Assembly (NCBI GenBank): GCA_947573135.1 | Contig: CANPDU010000030.1 | Location: 1 to 41,394, forward strand | DNA length: 41,394 nucleotides | Direction: 5' to 3' | Source: an uncultured Bacteroidales bacterium | GTDB taxonomy: Bacteria > Bacteroidota > Bacteroidia > Bacteroidales > Muribaculaceae | Part shown: positions 1-7,608 of the stretch, in pieces | How the letters are laid out: each line of letters begins with the position of its first letter | Numbering within the stretch: position 1 is the stretch's first letter | Program-made: the position numbers and the translations under genes | The notes under the pieces: generated by a model | What the model saw: the letters and a program-made list of their open reading frames with translations, nothing else | Databases searched by the model: none | Told to the model about the DNA's origin: nothing

Positions 1-42
1 AATTGAATTTCAATAATTTCAAAGAACTCTTATGATTTTTTA

Positions 43-282
43 GTGGACACTAATGTTATTGTATATTTGGTGTTATTATATTCGCCATGCAATTTGTTTT
101 ATGAATATCATTTCTGCCCCGGCATATTGCATTATTACCAGATCCCCGATGAATTGCTTTGTGCTGGAGTGATTTCATGTCTATGGGGAATAGAAAGTAC
201 ATTTCTGGCCAATAAATTAAATATTGAATTTTGGATCAAGAACGTGCTTATTCTTATAATTTATATATATGCTACATTTTAA
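43..282 (+). CDS. Small hydrophobic ORF at window edge (possible immunity remnant)
   Basis: I do not recognise this 79-residue product. It has two hydrophobic stretches (about residues 3-17 and 62-78) and several cysteines and aromatic residues. There is no internal ATG, so it would need the GTG at 43; an in-frame stop lies at 4-6. It overlaps the next small membrane ORF by 14 nt, and codon use is AT-rich like the rest of the Rhs-associated island. It could be a membrane immunity protein for a toxin encoded upstream of the window, or half of a frameshifted membrane gene together with the next ORF. It could also be spurious. Confidence 0.3.
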   Translation: MDTNVIVYLVLLYSPCNLFYEYHFCPGILHYYQIPDELLCAGVISCLWGIESTFLANKLNIEFWIKNVLILIIYIYATF

Positions 283-301
283 ACGATTGACATCCATAGT
301 T

Positions 302-580
302 ATGACAATTTATTCAAATAAAAGAATTGCACTTGTGACAATAAATCTGATGATCTTTTTATTGTCCTTGCTGATTCTCATAATCAAGTATAATGCAAGT
401 TGGAGTTTTAGGAGTTTTGTATTTGGATCGCCTAATATATCAATACCCATGCTGTTATTGTCAATATACTCCCTCGTGAAAACCTTGATGACAAAAGAAT
501 TCAACCGAAGCTATTGGTTTGATATGTTCTGCTGTTGGTCTATTTACGGTCTGTATTGTTTATTAGCAGCAACTTATTGA
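302..580 (+). CDS. Small polytopic membrane protein, putative Rhs-associated immunity
   Basis: The product is 92 residues from the ATG at 302; an in-frame ATG at 269 would add 11. It shows about three hydrophobic segments (near residues 9-28, 47-60 and 78-90) and no motif I recognise. The gene sits in the AT-rich island ahead of the Rhs-CT cassettes and in the same orientation. Short hypothetical membrane or exported proteins are typical immunity candidates in such arrays. The immunity role is inference from position; the sequence itself only shows a small membrane protein. Confidence 0.42.
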   Translation: MTIYSNKRIALVTINLMIFLLSLLILIIKYNASWSFRSFVFGSPNISIPMLLLSIYSLVKTLMTKEFNRSYWFDMFCCWSIYGLYCLLAATY

Positions 581-588
581 CGATTTAT

Positions 589-681
589 ATGCATTTAAAG
601 CAACAAAACACTACGATCCAATATTTAACCGAATTAGTTGGCTTGGATGAATTAGAAGACGATGATAACGAAATCAAATAA
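589..681 (+). CDS. 30-residue acidic mini-ORF
   Basis: ATG at 589 opens a 30-codon frame with a very acidic end (LDELEDDDNEIK). It overlaps the start of the following secreted-protein gene at 662 by 20 nt. The frame stays open upstream to 523 without another ATG. It may be a leader peptide that couples translation to the gene at 662, the C-terminal scrap of a lost gene, or chance. Confidence 0.18.
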   Translation: MHLKQQNTTIQYLTELVGLDELEDDDNEIK

Positions 682-1204
682 AATCTTGCGTAATTATCTG
701 TTATTATGCATTTGCCTGTTAACAAGCATGTCGCTCTACGCCCAGGCAGATGGAGTAAAGGTTTCAACGCCATACGGTGAAATGGAATTCTCTGATGATG
801 ATAAATCGTCAGATATATTGAATGAATTTGCTAAAGCATGTGGAGACCATCATAGGGATTCGTTGAATACTCGTGCTATTATCAGTGTATGTGAAGTTGC
901 AGATGGCGCTTTAGCTGAAATAATGGATTATATATGCTTTGACGATTTTTTCAATAAGCCAGATATTGTAGCTGAAATCTACCGAAGCGATGATAAAGCA
1001 TTAGAAAAATACATTGATTTTATCGCGCTTGAGTTGTGTATAAGGAATTGCGATACAACGACTAATACATCAACGGCAAAAGACAGGCTGGCCGATACAA
1101 TAGCCCCAAAAGTAAAGAATAAAAACAATATAGATACTCTGTCTATTATAATCGCAAAAATAGAATGCGCATATGATAAATATAAAGTTCTATTAAACGA
1201 TTAA
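662..1204 (+). CDS. Secreted 180-aa protein, putative immunity protein
   Basis: The N-terminus is a classical signal peptide: a basic start (MITKSNKILRN), a hydrophobic core YLLLCICLLTSMSL and the cleavage-site-like YAQA near residue 28. The mature part is mainly helical and acidic with scattered cysteines, and matches no family I can name. The gene lies 32 nt ahead of the next gene and two genes upstream of a truncated Rhs-JAB cassette. Export to the periplasm fits an immunity protein against a toxin acting outside the cytoplasm. It is not a member of the four-copy paralogous family found downstream. Confidence 0.62.
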   Translation: MITKSNKILRNYLLLCICLLTSMSLYAQADGVKVSTPYGEMEFSDDDKSSDILNEFAKACGDHHRDSLNTRAIISVCEVADGALAEIMDYICFDDFFNKPDIVAEIYRSDDKALEKYIDFIALELCIRNCDTTTNTSTAKDRLADTIAPKVKNKNNIDTLSIIIAKIECAYDKYKVLLND

Positions 1205-1236
1205 TCAGCGCGCTAATTATTATCGACGATTTTATT

Positions 1237-1689
1237 ATGACTATTGAAAAAGAGTTGATTAAAACGCTAAAGAAATTATTGGGAGCCAGAGTGACATATA
1301 GCCGAGCCGGAGGCGGTATGTCCTCAATCCTCTTAATAACTACGTCTAATCATCTATCTTTGTGGTGTTGGCGATATTGGGAAATAAGTCAATGCAATGT
1401 TCTCCTGTCAACCTCAGAAGATGATGATACTCCGATAACAGGAACTATGGCTAAAGCAGCCTCTTTGTTGGAAAATAAATCGATTTCCGGGTTCATGCTT
1501 GATACTGTAAATGAATACCAATTATGGCTGTGCTTTGATGATGATCTGGATTTGATACTTTTCCCGGAATATGAAAAACGCAAATGTTTTAAGCATGTTA
1601 ATTGGGAGTTAGTAGATTCGGAGCATAAATGCTCATACATTATAACAGCTCAATTAAAAATTATCAAAAAAACAGAAAATTTTGAATAA
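1237..1689 (+). CDS. Cytosolic 150-aa protein, putative immunity protein
   Basis: This soluble, acidic, tryptophan- and cysteine-containing protein has no signal peptide or membrane segment. Size and composition fit the many small cytosolic immunity proteins of polymorphic toxin systems, but I cannot name a family. Its last 8 nt overlap the start codon assigned to the first orphan Rhs-CT cassette (1682). It could therefore be the immunity gene of an earlier toxin, with the next cassette inserted directly behind it. A cytosolic immunity protein would imply a toxin acting on a cytosolic target; that toxin gene is not in the window. Confidence 0.6.
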   Translation: MTIEKELIKTLKKLLGARVTYSRAGGGMSSILLITTSNHLSLWCWRYWEISQCNVLLSTSEDDDTPITGTMAKAASLLENKSISGFMLDTVNEYQLWLCFDDDLDLILFPEYEKRKCFKHVNWELVDSEHKCSYIITAQLKIIKKTENFE

Positions 1690-2575
1690 TATTTACTGCA
1701 AAATATTGTTTTGCGCCTACGATTCCAACGACAATGTGACCCGCGATGTCAAATCATACGATCCCTACCTTTACGGCGACAAAATGCTGTACACCCTCAA
1801 GGGCCTCAACATCTACGACTTCCTTGCACGGACTTACGCCCCCGACATAGCGCGCTTCATGCAGCCCGACCCGTTGGCAACAGAAAACCACGGAGTATCG
1901 CCTTACACTTATTGCAACGGAGACCCCATCAATTTCATCGACCCTACAGGCGAAAAAGTTTACTATGTTGACATGACTGGAAAAATAATTTCTGCGGAAG
2001 AAGCGGGGAAGCATCAATCTTTCAACATGACTGAACTCGAAGCTCAATACAACAATTACGACGGGATTGTAATCATCGATAAAGACGGTCGTATAGTCAA
2101 TCAGTCCGAAAAATTCGATGAAGGCACAATCCAATCGACGATAGAAAATACAGCCGATAACGATAGAGGAGAACCTGTTAAATTTACAAGTTTTAAAATT
2201 AAAGGTGGCGCTGATGCGTTCAATATTTTCGAATTTCTCTCAGATAATATCACTGGGATCAATAATATCGAATACTCAATAATTTCTTTGGGAAAAGCTG
2301 GTAAAAACGGTATAAATTATGTTACAACATCTCATACCCCCGAAAGAGAGAGCGGAGGAGGTTTCTTGTATAAAACTCAATTTATGTATGGATATACAGT
2401 TCGTTCTTTTTATCATTCTCATAAGTATAGCCTTGAACCAGGTTATGGTGACATGAGAGCAAAAGAGAATATATCGAATGCACACAAGAGAATGAACCCT
2501 AGCTCGCAGCCGATTGTGTTTGGCATTTATCTAGCTAATTCTCAATATGAAAAAGAGCGATATCGAAGATTTTAA
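1682..2575 (+). CDS. Orphan Rhs C-terminus with JAB-like metallopeptidase toxin domain (copy 1)
   Basis: The frame starts abruptly inside an Rhs repeat-associated core: AYDSNDNVTRDV, then YDPYLYGDKML, then the signature ARTYAPDIARFMQPDPL and GDPINFIDPTG near residues 48-90. About 200 AT-rich residues follow, ending in a JAB/JAMM-like site: H245-S-H247 and D257. This matches the Toxin-JAB1 type seen at Rhs ends; the family call is from memory of the motif. The serine of the usual H-x-H...S-x-x-D motif is glycine here (PGYGD), whereas copy 2 has ASGSD. No signal peptide or full Rhs shell is present, so it is probably a silent cassette or recombination donor. The paired secreted immunity gene begins 14 nt downstream. 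Confidence 0.72.
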   Translation: MNNIYCKILFCAYDSNDNVTRDVKSYDPYLYGDKMLYTLKGLNIYDFLARTYAPDIARFMQPDPLATENHGVSPYTYCNGDPINFIDPTGEKVYYVDMTGKIISAEEAGKHQSFNMTELEAQYNNYDGIVIIDKDGRIVNQSEKFDEGTIQSTIENTADNDRGEPVKFTSFKIKGGADAFNIFEFLSDNITGINNIEYSIISLGKAGKNGINYVTTSHTPERESGGGFLYKTQFMYGYTVRSFYHSHKYSLEPGYGDMRAKENISNAHKRMNPSSQPIVFGIYLANSQYEKERYRRF

Positions 2576-2589
2576 ATGTGTTATTCAAT

Positions 2590-3201
2590 ATGAGGAAGTT
2601 AATATTTGTACTGCTGTTTTGGGTGTATATCCAGGCGCAAGCTACTGAAAAAAACACATATCCATTAGTATCAACGATTTATTCGGAATTAATGGATTCT
2701 GTAGTATCTGTCATTAAAAGGACTGATTTGAGAAAAGTATATTCATTGACCGGATTGGGCAAAGACAAAAATAGGAATCCTACAGACTATATTTATGATT
2801 TAATATTATGCCAACGGAATCCTAAAACAGGAATGTACGAATATCCGCCTATTGAATTAAATGAACAGACCTTTTTGGCAGACAGTTCAAATGTATTTAT
2901 TATAACCGGATCAATTCGCATTCATGCGCTGTATGCATATATATTCAGAATTAAAGATCTACTATTTTATTCCAATAAATTTCTAAAGGGATACTTTTTA
3001 ATGATAATCGGGAATACTGAAAAAGAATGTGTTTTTGATTTCGTGGGATATGGCTGGATATTCAAAACTGAACATGGCAAAATTATAGAAGCCTATGCCT
3101 TTTATAGCATGAGTGAAAATCCATTTAAAATTATTGATTTGATCAAAAATGAAGTAGTAAATCGAGAAGATGTTAGATTGTTTAACGAGTTATATAGATA
3201 A
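2590..3201 (+). CDS. Secreted immunity-family protein, paralogue 1 (paired with JAB copy 1)
   Basis: ATG at 2590 gives a clean signal peptide (MRKLIFVLLFWVYIQAQA). A GTG at 2578 is the alternative. The mature protein shares its architecture with the products at 5558, 6213 and 7609: an N-terminal segment ending in a hydrophobic helix with T-D-L/H, a central G-S-(Y/I) beta strand, then aromatic-W/F-x-F/I...(H/K)GKI(I/D)xAYAFYS, then DLI near the end. It directly follows the JAB-like toxin, as the paralogue at 5558 follows JAB copy 2. The repeated pairing is the argument that this family neutralises the JAB-like toxin in the periplasm. That is inference. Confidence 0.68.
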   Translation: MRKLIFVLLFWVYIQAQATEKNTYPLVSTIYSELMDSVVSVIKRTDLRKVYSLTGLGKDKNRNPTDYIYDLILCQRNPKTGMYEYPPIELNEQTFLADSSNVFIITGSIRIHALYAYIFRIKDLLFYSNKFLKGYFLMIIGNTEKECVFDFVGYGWIFKTEHGKIIEAYAFYSMSENPFKIIDLIKNEVVNREDVRLFNELYR

Positions 3202-3217
3202 TTTAATCTTGTTTTGT

Positions 3218-4255
3218 ATGTATATAGTATCCCGGAATATCGCGGGCAATGCAATAGAATATGCCTACGGAGCCAACGGCAACGTAACGTACGGCAACAA
3301 CCGCAACCATGCCAATTATTATGCCTACGGACTGCCGGTGCAGGAATCGGAAGTCAAAGATCCCGATCCATATCTTTACAGCGGAAAGGAATTCTATTCG
3401 CTCAGAAGCGTGAATATCTACGATTTTGGCGCCCGTACCTACGCCCCCGACATCGCCCGCTTCATGCAACCCGACCCCAATGCCGACGACTATCATTGGC
3501 TATCCCCCTACGCCTACTGCGGCGGCGATCCGATAAATAGAGTTGATCCGGATGGATGCGACTGGGTTTCAAGAGTTGTAAACGGAGTCACAGAATACTT
3601 CTATGACGGGAATGTCACTTCTCAGGATATTGCCGACGATATATATGGGATAGGAGTTGTAACCCATATCCCCGATGGAACTCAAATCAGCATCGGAGAG
3701 TATACATATACTTTTAATAACGATCTTAAAGAGAATAAATACGGCACGGTATTAAAAAACGATGTATTGCAGGACAATTCCAAGATCATCTACGGTGACG
3801 ACTATACGATCTTCGGCACTACGGATGAATCATGCAATGCGGCAACACTTCATAAAAACTATTTTGGCACAAGTTATACCGGGCCACACAATCCTTTAGA
3901 TTATAATGGAGATTATAGTTATCAATACATTCCAAAAAACAGAAGCGAATTTGGATCAATAGCTCATGATAAAGCATACGATTCTGCCAATGCACAAGGA
4001 TTGATTGGAGCACTGTTTAACTGTTCGGAAGGTGTAGTGAAAGCGGATATTCGGTTAGTAAATTACAATGTAAAGAATGTGATTTACGCACCATCACATA
4101 AAGATAAAGCCAGATCATTAGTAACCGCAGGTGCGTATCATTGGATATTGCTTAACAAAACGCCTATATACATATGTAATAAAATATATAACAGCGTTAA
4201 GCAGCCTTTAAGAGAACAAGCAAATTTATTTATTTTAAAATTAATTCTATACTAA
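3218..4255 (+). CDS. Orphan Rhs C-terminus with phospholipase A2-like toxin domain
   Basis: The Rhs core begins at about residue 8 (IAGNAIEYAYGANGN) and runs through ARTYAPDIARFMQPDP and GDPINRVDPDG to about residue 114. The variable tail carries YTGPHNPLDYNG (about 220-231) and, 20 residues on, SIAHDKAYDSA with H250-D251. A Y-x-G-P-x-N loop followed by H-D-x-A-Y-D is the pattern of the parvovirus VP1/bacterial PLA2-like fold: calcium loop plus catalytic His-Asp. The usual second Gly of the GPGN loop is His here. If active it would attack phospholipids. An in-frame ATG at 3170 inside the previous gene is an alternative start. No export signal is present, so this is a silent cassette. Confidence 0.7.
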   Translation: MYIVSRNIAGNAIEYAYGANGNVTYGNNRNHANYYAYGLPVQESEVKDPDPYLYSGKEFYSLRSVNIYDFGARTYAPDIARFMQPDPNADDYHWLSPYAYCGGDPINRVDPDGCDWVSRVVNGVTEYFYDGNVTSQDIADDIYGIGVVTHIPDGTQISIGEYTYTFNNDLKENKYGTVLKNDVLQDNSKIIYGDDYTIFGTTDESCNAATLHKNYFGTSYTGPHNPLDYNGDYSYQYIPKNRSEFGSIAHDKAYDSANAQGLIGALFNCSEGVVKADIRLVNYNVKNVIYAPSHKDKARSLVTAGAYHWILLNKTPIYICNKIYNSVKQPLREQANLFILKLILY

Positions 4256-4309
4256 TACTTGCATATAATGATACAACCTAATATATACAATCATAGTAAA
4301 AAACAATAC

Positions 4310-4807
4310 ATGAAGAAACTAAAACCATTTATACCACTTATTACGATAGTATCAATCTATTTTGCGTTATTGTTTTTTGGCGCATATATCATGTCGCCCG
4401 GGGCGTTTGCAAATCTTCAGAAATATGCTTTTAAGGATGTGACATCTCAAGATATTATAGATAAAATTACTGATTTAAAAAAAAATAATCCGCAATATAT
4501 AGTCTGGTCTAAAGATGAAAATGGGAATATATTTAATCCCGATGGGAAAAGAGAGCCAATACGAAATTATTATACCTACTATTTCTTGTTGCCGTTTGAA
4601 GACAGAACTGTAATAGTAAAAATATATATTGATGGTTCAGAAGCTGACAAATCCCGCATATTACTTGGTGGATATACATTTGCAGAAGATATTTATAGAG
4701 GATGGGGCGATCCGAGATATGAAAAAGAAGAAAGGAAGGTAACAAAAGTTCTCGAAAAAGAAGTCTTGGATAATTTGGGATTTAATTACAGAAAATTATG
4801 GTTTTAA
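4310..4807 (+). CDS. Membrane-anchored putative immunity protein for the PLA2-like toxin
   Basis: I chose ATG 4310 because it gives a standard N-terminus, MKKLKPFIPLITIVSIYFAL, with one uncleaved-looking transmembrane helix (about residues 6-28). In-frame ATG 4268 and TTG 4259 only add a polar extension. The remaining ~135 residues should lie outside the inner membrane; they are charged, rich in Tyr and Lys, and match no family I recognise. The gene lies between the PLA2-like cassette and the second JAB cassette and overlaps the latter's assigned start by 10 nt. A periplasmic, membrane-tethered immunity protein suits a phospholipase toxin. The function is inferred from position. Confidence 0.6.
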   Translation: MKKLKPFIPLITIVSIYFALLFFGAYIMSPGAFANLQKYAFKDVTSQDIIDKITDLKKNNPQYIVWSKDENGNIFNPDGKREPIRNYYTYYFLLPFEDRTVIVKIYIDGSEADKSRILLGGYTFAEDIYRGWGDPRYEKEERKVTKVLEKEVLDNLGFNYRKLWF

Positions 4808-5565
4808 GGACTATAAAACTATGGTATTTGTTCTATGCAGACAACGCCGCCGACATCGCCCGCTTCATGCAACCCGACCCGTTGGTAACAGAAAACCACG
4901 GTGTATCGCCATACGCTTTTTGCAACGGCGATCCGATAAACTTTATTGATCCAACAGGCGAAAAAGTCTACTATGTCGACGGCACAGGAAAAATAATTTC
5001 TGCGGAAGAAGCCAGAAATCATCAATCTTTCAACATGACTGAACTCGAAGCCCAATACAACAATTACGACGGGATTGTAATCATCGGACAGGACGGCCAG
5101 GTCATCAACCAGTCCGAAAAATTCGAAAAATATACTATTGAGACGACCATTGAGAATACTGCATTGCAAAAGGGCAGAAAACCAATTGCTTTTACGGCGA
5201 TAGTTATCAGAGGAGATGAGGAAGGTCAAAAGATATTTGAATTCTTAGCCGATAACATAACGGGGGAAAACGGCATTGAATTTGGACATATTAAAGCCGG
5301 AGAAGAAGGCTGGTTGGGATATAACATAGTCACTACGTCTCACACTGCAGCTTTTGAGGCCGGCACAAGATGGCTTTTTGAAACTCAGCTTAAGTATGGT
5401 TATACGATAAGAGAATGGAATCATTCTCATCCAACTACAAAAGGGGCTTCAGGTTCCGATATATCCATTAGAAATTATATAACAACAAACTATTCTATCC
5501 CCAATTTAATATTTAAAGTTTATCATGTACCATCTAAAACATATATTGATTACACCCATGATTAA
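4798..5565 (+). CDS. Orphan Rhs C-terminus with JAB-like metallopeptidase toxin domain (copy 2)
   Basis: After about 17 unrelated residues the frame enters the Rhs core late, at AADIARFMQPDPLVTENHG, then GDPINFIDPTGEKVYYVDGTG. It stays close to copy 1 at protein and DNA level through the linker (ISAEEA, TELEAQYNNYDGIVII). The toxin tail ends in NHSHPTTKGASGSD: H209, H211, S218 and D221 form a complete JAB/JAMM-like metal and catalytic set. The tails of the two copies diverge more than the linkers. The start is weak: ATG 4798 overlaps the upstream gene. The gene lacks the Rhs shell and export signals, so it is probably silent unless recombined onto a full Rhs gene. Confidence 0.7.
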   Translation: MVLRTIKLWYLFYADNAADIARFMQPDPLVTENHGVSPYAFCNGDPINFIDPTGEKVYYVDGTGKIISAEEARNHQSFNMTELEAQYNNYDGIVIIGQDGQVINQSEKFEKYTIETTIENTALQKGRKPIAFTAIVIRGDEEGQKIFEFLADNITGENGIEFGHIKAGEEGWLGYNIVTTSHTAAFEAGTRWLFETQLKYGYTIREWNHSHPTTKGASGSDISIRNYITTNYSIPNLIFKVYHVPSKTYIDYTHD

Positions 5566-6163
5566 ATTTTTTCGATACAGAATATTTTTGATAATAGCCT
5601 GTGTTATTATATCAAATAATCTACAGGCTGAGGATGTAGTTGTTGCAGAAGTAACAGTTAAAGACTATAGCTTTATGAATGATTTGGCGAATCTTATAGA
5701 CAAAACGTCTGAGATCACTAAACAGGATATAAAAAAATCCGGTAAAGATTTCTACAGATTAGAAATATCACCGCGTAATGTTAAGACAAACGACATTGTT
5801 TCTCCATTTTCATTTTATCCTAAAGGATCATATTCGATTTTCATAGAATATATTAATGAACTTCTTAGTATAGCAACTTCATACCAATACATCTTATCAA
5901 TCAATAATATAAACTTTATTTCCTGCCAGGATCTCACTCCTTACTACACATCTTGTAAGCGTAAACGACAAGTTCTGAATTTTAAAAGTTATATTTTAAC
6001 AAGCGGTGTATATTGGCACATATCCATAAAAGACGGCAAGATCGACAAAGCATTCTTTTTGAATGCAGAATATGATGATCCGGCCTATAATACAGTTTAT
6101 GATCTCATTTCCGGTGAAACAATGTTGGAGACAGAATATATCAACAAATATGGATATTTTTAA
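5558..6163 (+). CDS. Secreted immunity-family protein, paralogue 2 (paired with JAB copy 2)
   Basis: ATG 5558 overlaps the toxin stop codon by 8 nt and opens directly into a signal peptide (MIKFFRYRIFLIIACVIISN...LQA). The upstream ATG at 5525 inside the toxin gene is less likely. Mature features shared with the paralogues are YSFMNDLANLI, FYPKGSYSIFIEY, VYWHISIKDGKIDKAFFLNAEY and YDLISGET. Translational overlap with the JAB-like toxin gene is typical of toxin-immunity pairs. The predicted location is periplasmic. No enzyme motif is visible, which fits a binding-only inhibitor. Confidence 0.68.
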   Translation: MIKFFRYRIFLIIACVIISNNLQAEDVVVAEVTVKDYSFMNDLANLIDKTSEITKQDIKKSGKDFYRLEISPRNVKTNDIVSPFSFYPKGSYSIFIEYINELLSIATSYQYILSINNINFISCQDLTPYYTSCKRKRQVLNFKSYILTSGVYWHISIKDGKIDKAFFLNAEYDDPAYNTVYDLISGETMLETEYINKYGYF

Positions 6164-6212
6164 ATCCAATTAAAGCATGGCGTTGAGGATAATAATCTAA
6201 TTTTGAATTGTA

Positions 6213-6899
6213 ATGACATCGATCTTCAAATATATTCAGGGCAACAACCGCAAAAATACCGACATAATAATCGGATATTTTAATCACTACGCAACTAAGA
6301 TATTGCGTCTTAGTGCGTTCTTTGTCTTAGTATTATTTTCAGTCAATAGCATCGACGCGCAAAAGGCTCTTAGGGAACAATCATTTCCTGTTATGGAAAC
6401 ACGCAGATATGCGTTTATGGATACCATTGTTCAGTATATCAAAGGAACTGATTTAGAGATGATTTATCGTACAAGCGGACTGGAAGAAACATCAGGTTTT
6501 TTAAAAGAAGGCTACATTTACAATCTGTCTGTTTATTCCTATGATACAAACGAAAAAAAAGTCGATTTTTTCCCAAATGGATCTTATCATATTGACATCA
6601 CCATTTATACTATAATTGGCTCTGATGACGGTTATTTCTTCAATTATAGAGGATTACCGTTTTTTAGTGATACCAGACTCCGTAATTTTATGGTTCGGCA
6701 ATGCGGTTCGAAAAATTGCAAAAGCTTCTTGAATTTCGGAATTGGATTTCATTGGTTTTTCGATATTGATAAAGGAAATGTTGATAAAGCATATGCTTTG
6801 TACAGTGAATGCGTATGCCCATTAAATGCTTATGATCTAAAGACGGAGAAAGTTATACCTTACTCTGAATTTGATGCAGCATTCTATAATATACAATAA
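6213..6899 (+). CDS. Secreted immunity-family protein, orphan paralogue 3
   Basis: This shares the family pattern: RRYAFMDTIVQYIKGTDLE, FFPNGSYHIDI, GFHWFFDIDKGNVDKAYALYS and YDLKTEKV. No toxin precedes it. The N-terminus is odd: about 30 polar residues (including IQGNNRKNTD) come before the signal-like segment ILRLSAFFVLVLFSVNSIDAQ. The DNA for GNNR shares 14 nt with the Rhs core at 3292-3305, so this may be a fusion to an Rhs relic or a wrong start. An in-frame TTG at 6303 would give a normal signal peptide. A TAATTTTG box at 6198-6205 has no good -33 element. It is likely a retained orphan immunity gene. Confidence 0.62.
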   Translation: MTSIFKYIQGNNRKNTDIIIGYFNHYATKILRLSAFFVLVLFSVNSIDAQKALREQSFPVMETRRYAFMDTIVQYIKGTDLEMIYRTSGLEETSGFLKEGYIYNLSVYSYDTNEKKVDFFPNGSYHIDITIYTIIGSDDGYFFNYRGLPFFSDTRLRNFMVRQCGSKNCKSFLNFGIGFHWFFDIDKGNVDKAYALYSECVCPLNAYDLKTEKVIPYSEFDAAFYNIQ

Positions 6900-6917
6900 T
6901 ACATTAAGCAATCACTG

Positions 6918-7508
6918 ATGAAAACAGGTTGTAGTTTAAACATTAAGGTAAAAAATATAGCTAATTTCTTGCTCCGTAGCAAGATGGCGCGTCTTATAGT
7001 AATTATACTGTTGATTTATCTATTGGTAAAAAGCTGCAATCCTGACACTTTTGAAGCCGTTGAACCTGAAACTCAGGTACATTATAAACTGAAAAGATTT
7101 GGCACATATGCAAGACTCTACATAAGCAGAACAGACACGTTCGGCTCTGATTACATAGAATTTAATCATACTGCTATCTTTTTTCCAGAGATATATTATG
7201 TAGAGCCTGACACACTCTATTTTATAGATAAGGGCAGTTTCTATCTCAGAGATGTAGAATGTGACAGATTTGTCATTAAGACAATTGACAAAATTTCCTC
7301 TCCGGGAATAGGCCCCGGTTCAACAAGAGAAGATGTCTTAAAACTAAAGAGAGAAGCTGAGCAATCGGACAGTATACGCAAAGTTTTTAAGGCAAAACCC
7401 CATTATAAGATACGAATCGTTGATTATGCTACAGGGTTTGTGATATATAATCCGGAAGGAGAGGAAACCGTAAGTGAAATGAACTCATTTATTTTCCGAG
7501 GGAGCTGA
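6918..7508 (+). CDS. Membrane-anchored hypothetical protein in immunity array
   Basis: A transmembrane segment (MARLIVIILLIYLLVKSC, residues 23-40) follows a 22-residue basic N-terminus; ATG 6984 would remove that extension. The CNPD after the helix resembles a lipobox, but Lys at -2 argues for a plain membrane anchor. The exposed part is beta-rich and ends FIFRGS. It is not in the four-member family that flanks it on both sides, and I recognise no domain. The position between two orphan immunity paralogues suggests another orphan immunity gene whose toxin was lost. That is inference only. Confidence 0.55.
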   Translation: MKTGCSLNIKVKNIANFLLRSKMARLIVIILLIYLLVKSCNPDTFEAVEPETQVHYKLKRFGTYARLYISRTDTFGSDYIEFNHTAIFFPEIYYVEPDTLYFIDKGSFYLRDVECDRFVIKTIDKISSPGIGPGSTREDVLKLKREAEQSDSIRKVFKAKPHYKIRIVDYATGFVIYNPEGEETVSEMNSFIFRGS

Positions 7509-7608
7509 AATTCATCAAGGCATCTTCTTGAAAATCACTTCAAACTATAGCTAAACAGCAATGAGAGATACGATCAGACATAATTATACGCTTACTTTGA
7601 TTTCAGCA

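Noticed and set aside
1238-1689. The 150-aa gene as a divergent member of the four-copy secreted family
   Set aside because: It lacks a signal peptide and shows none of the GSY, GK(I/V)..A or YDL motifs.
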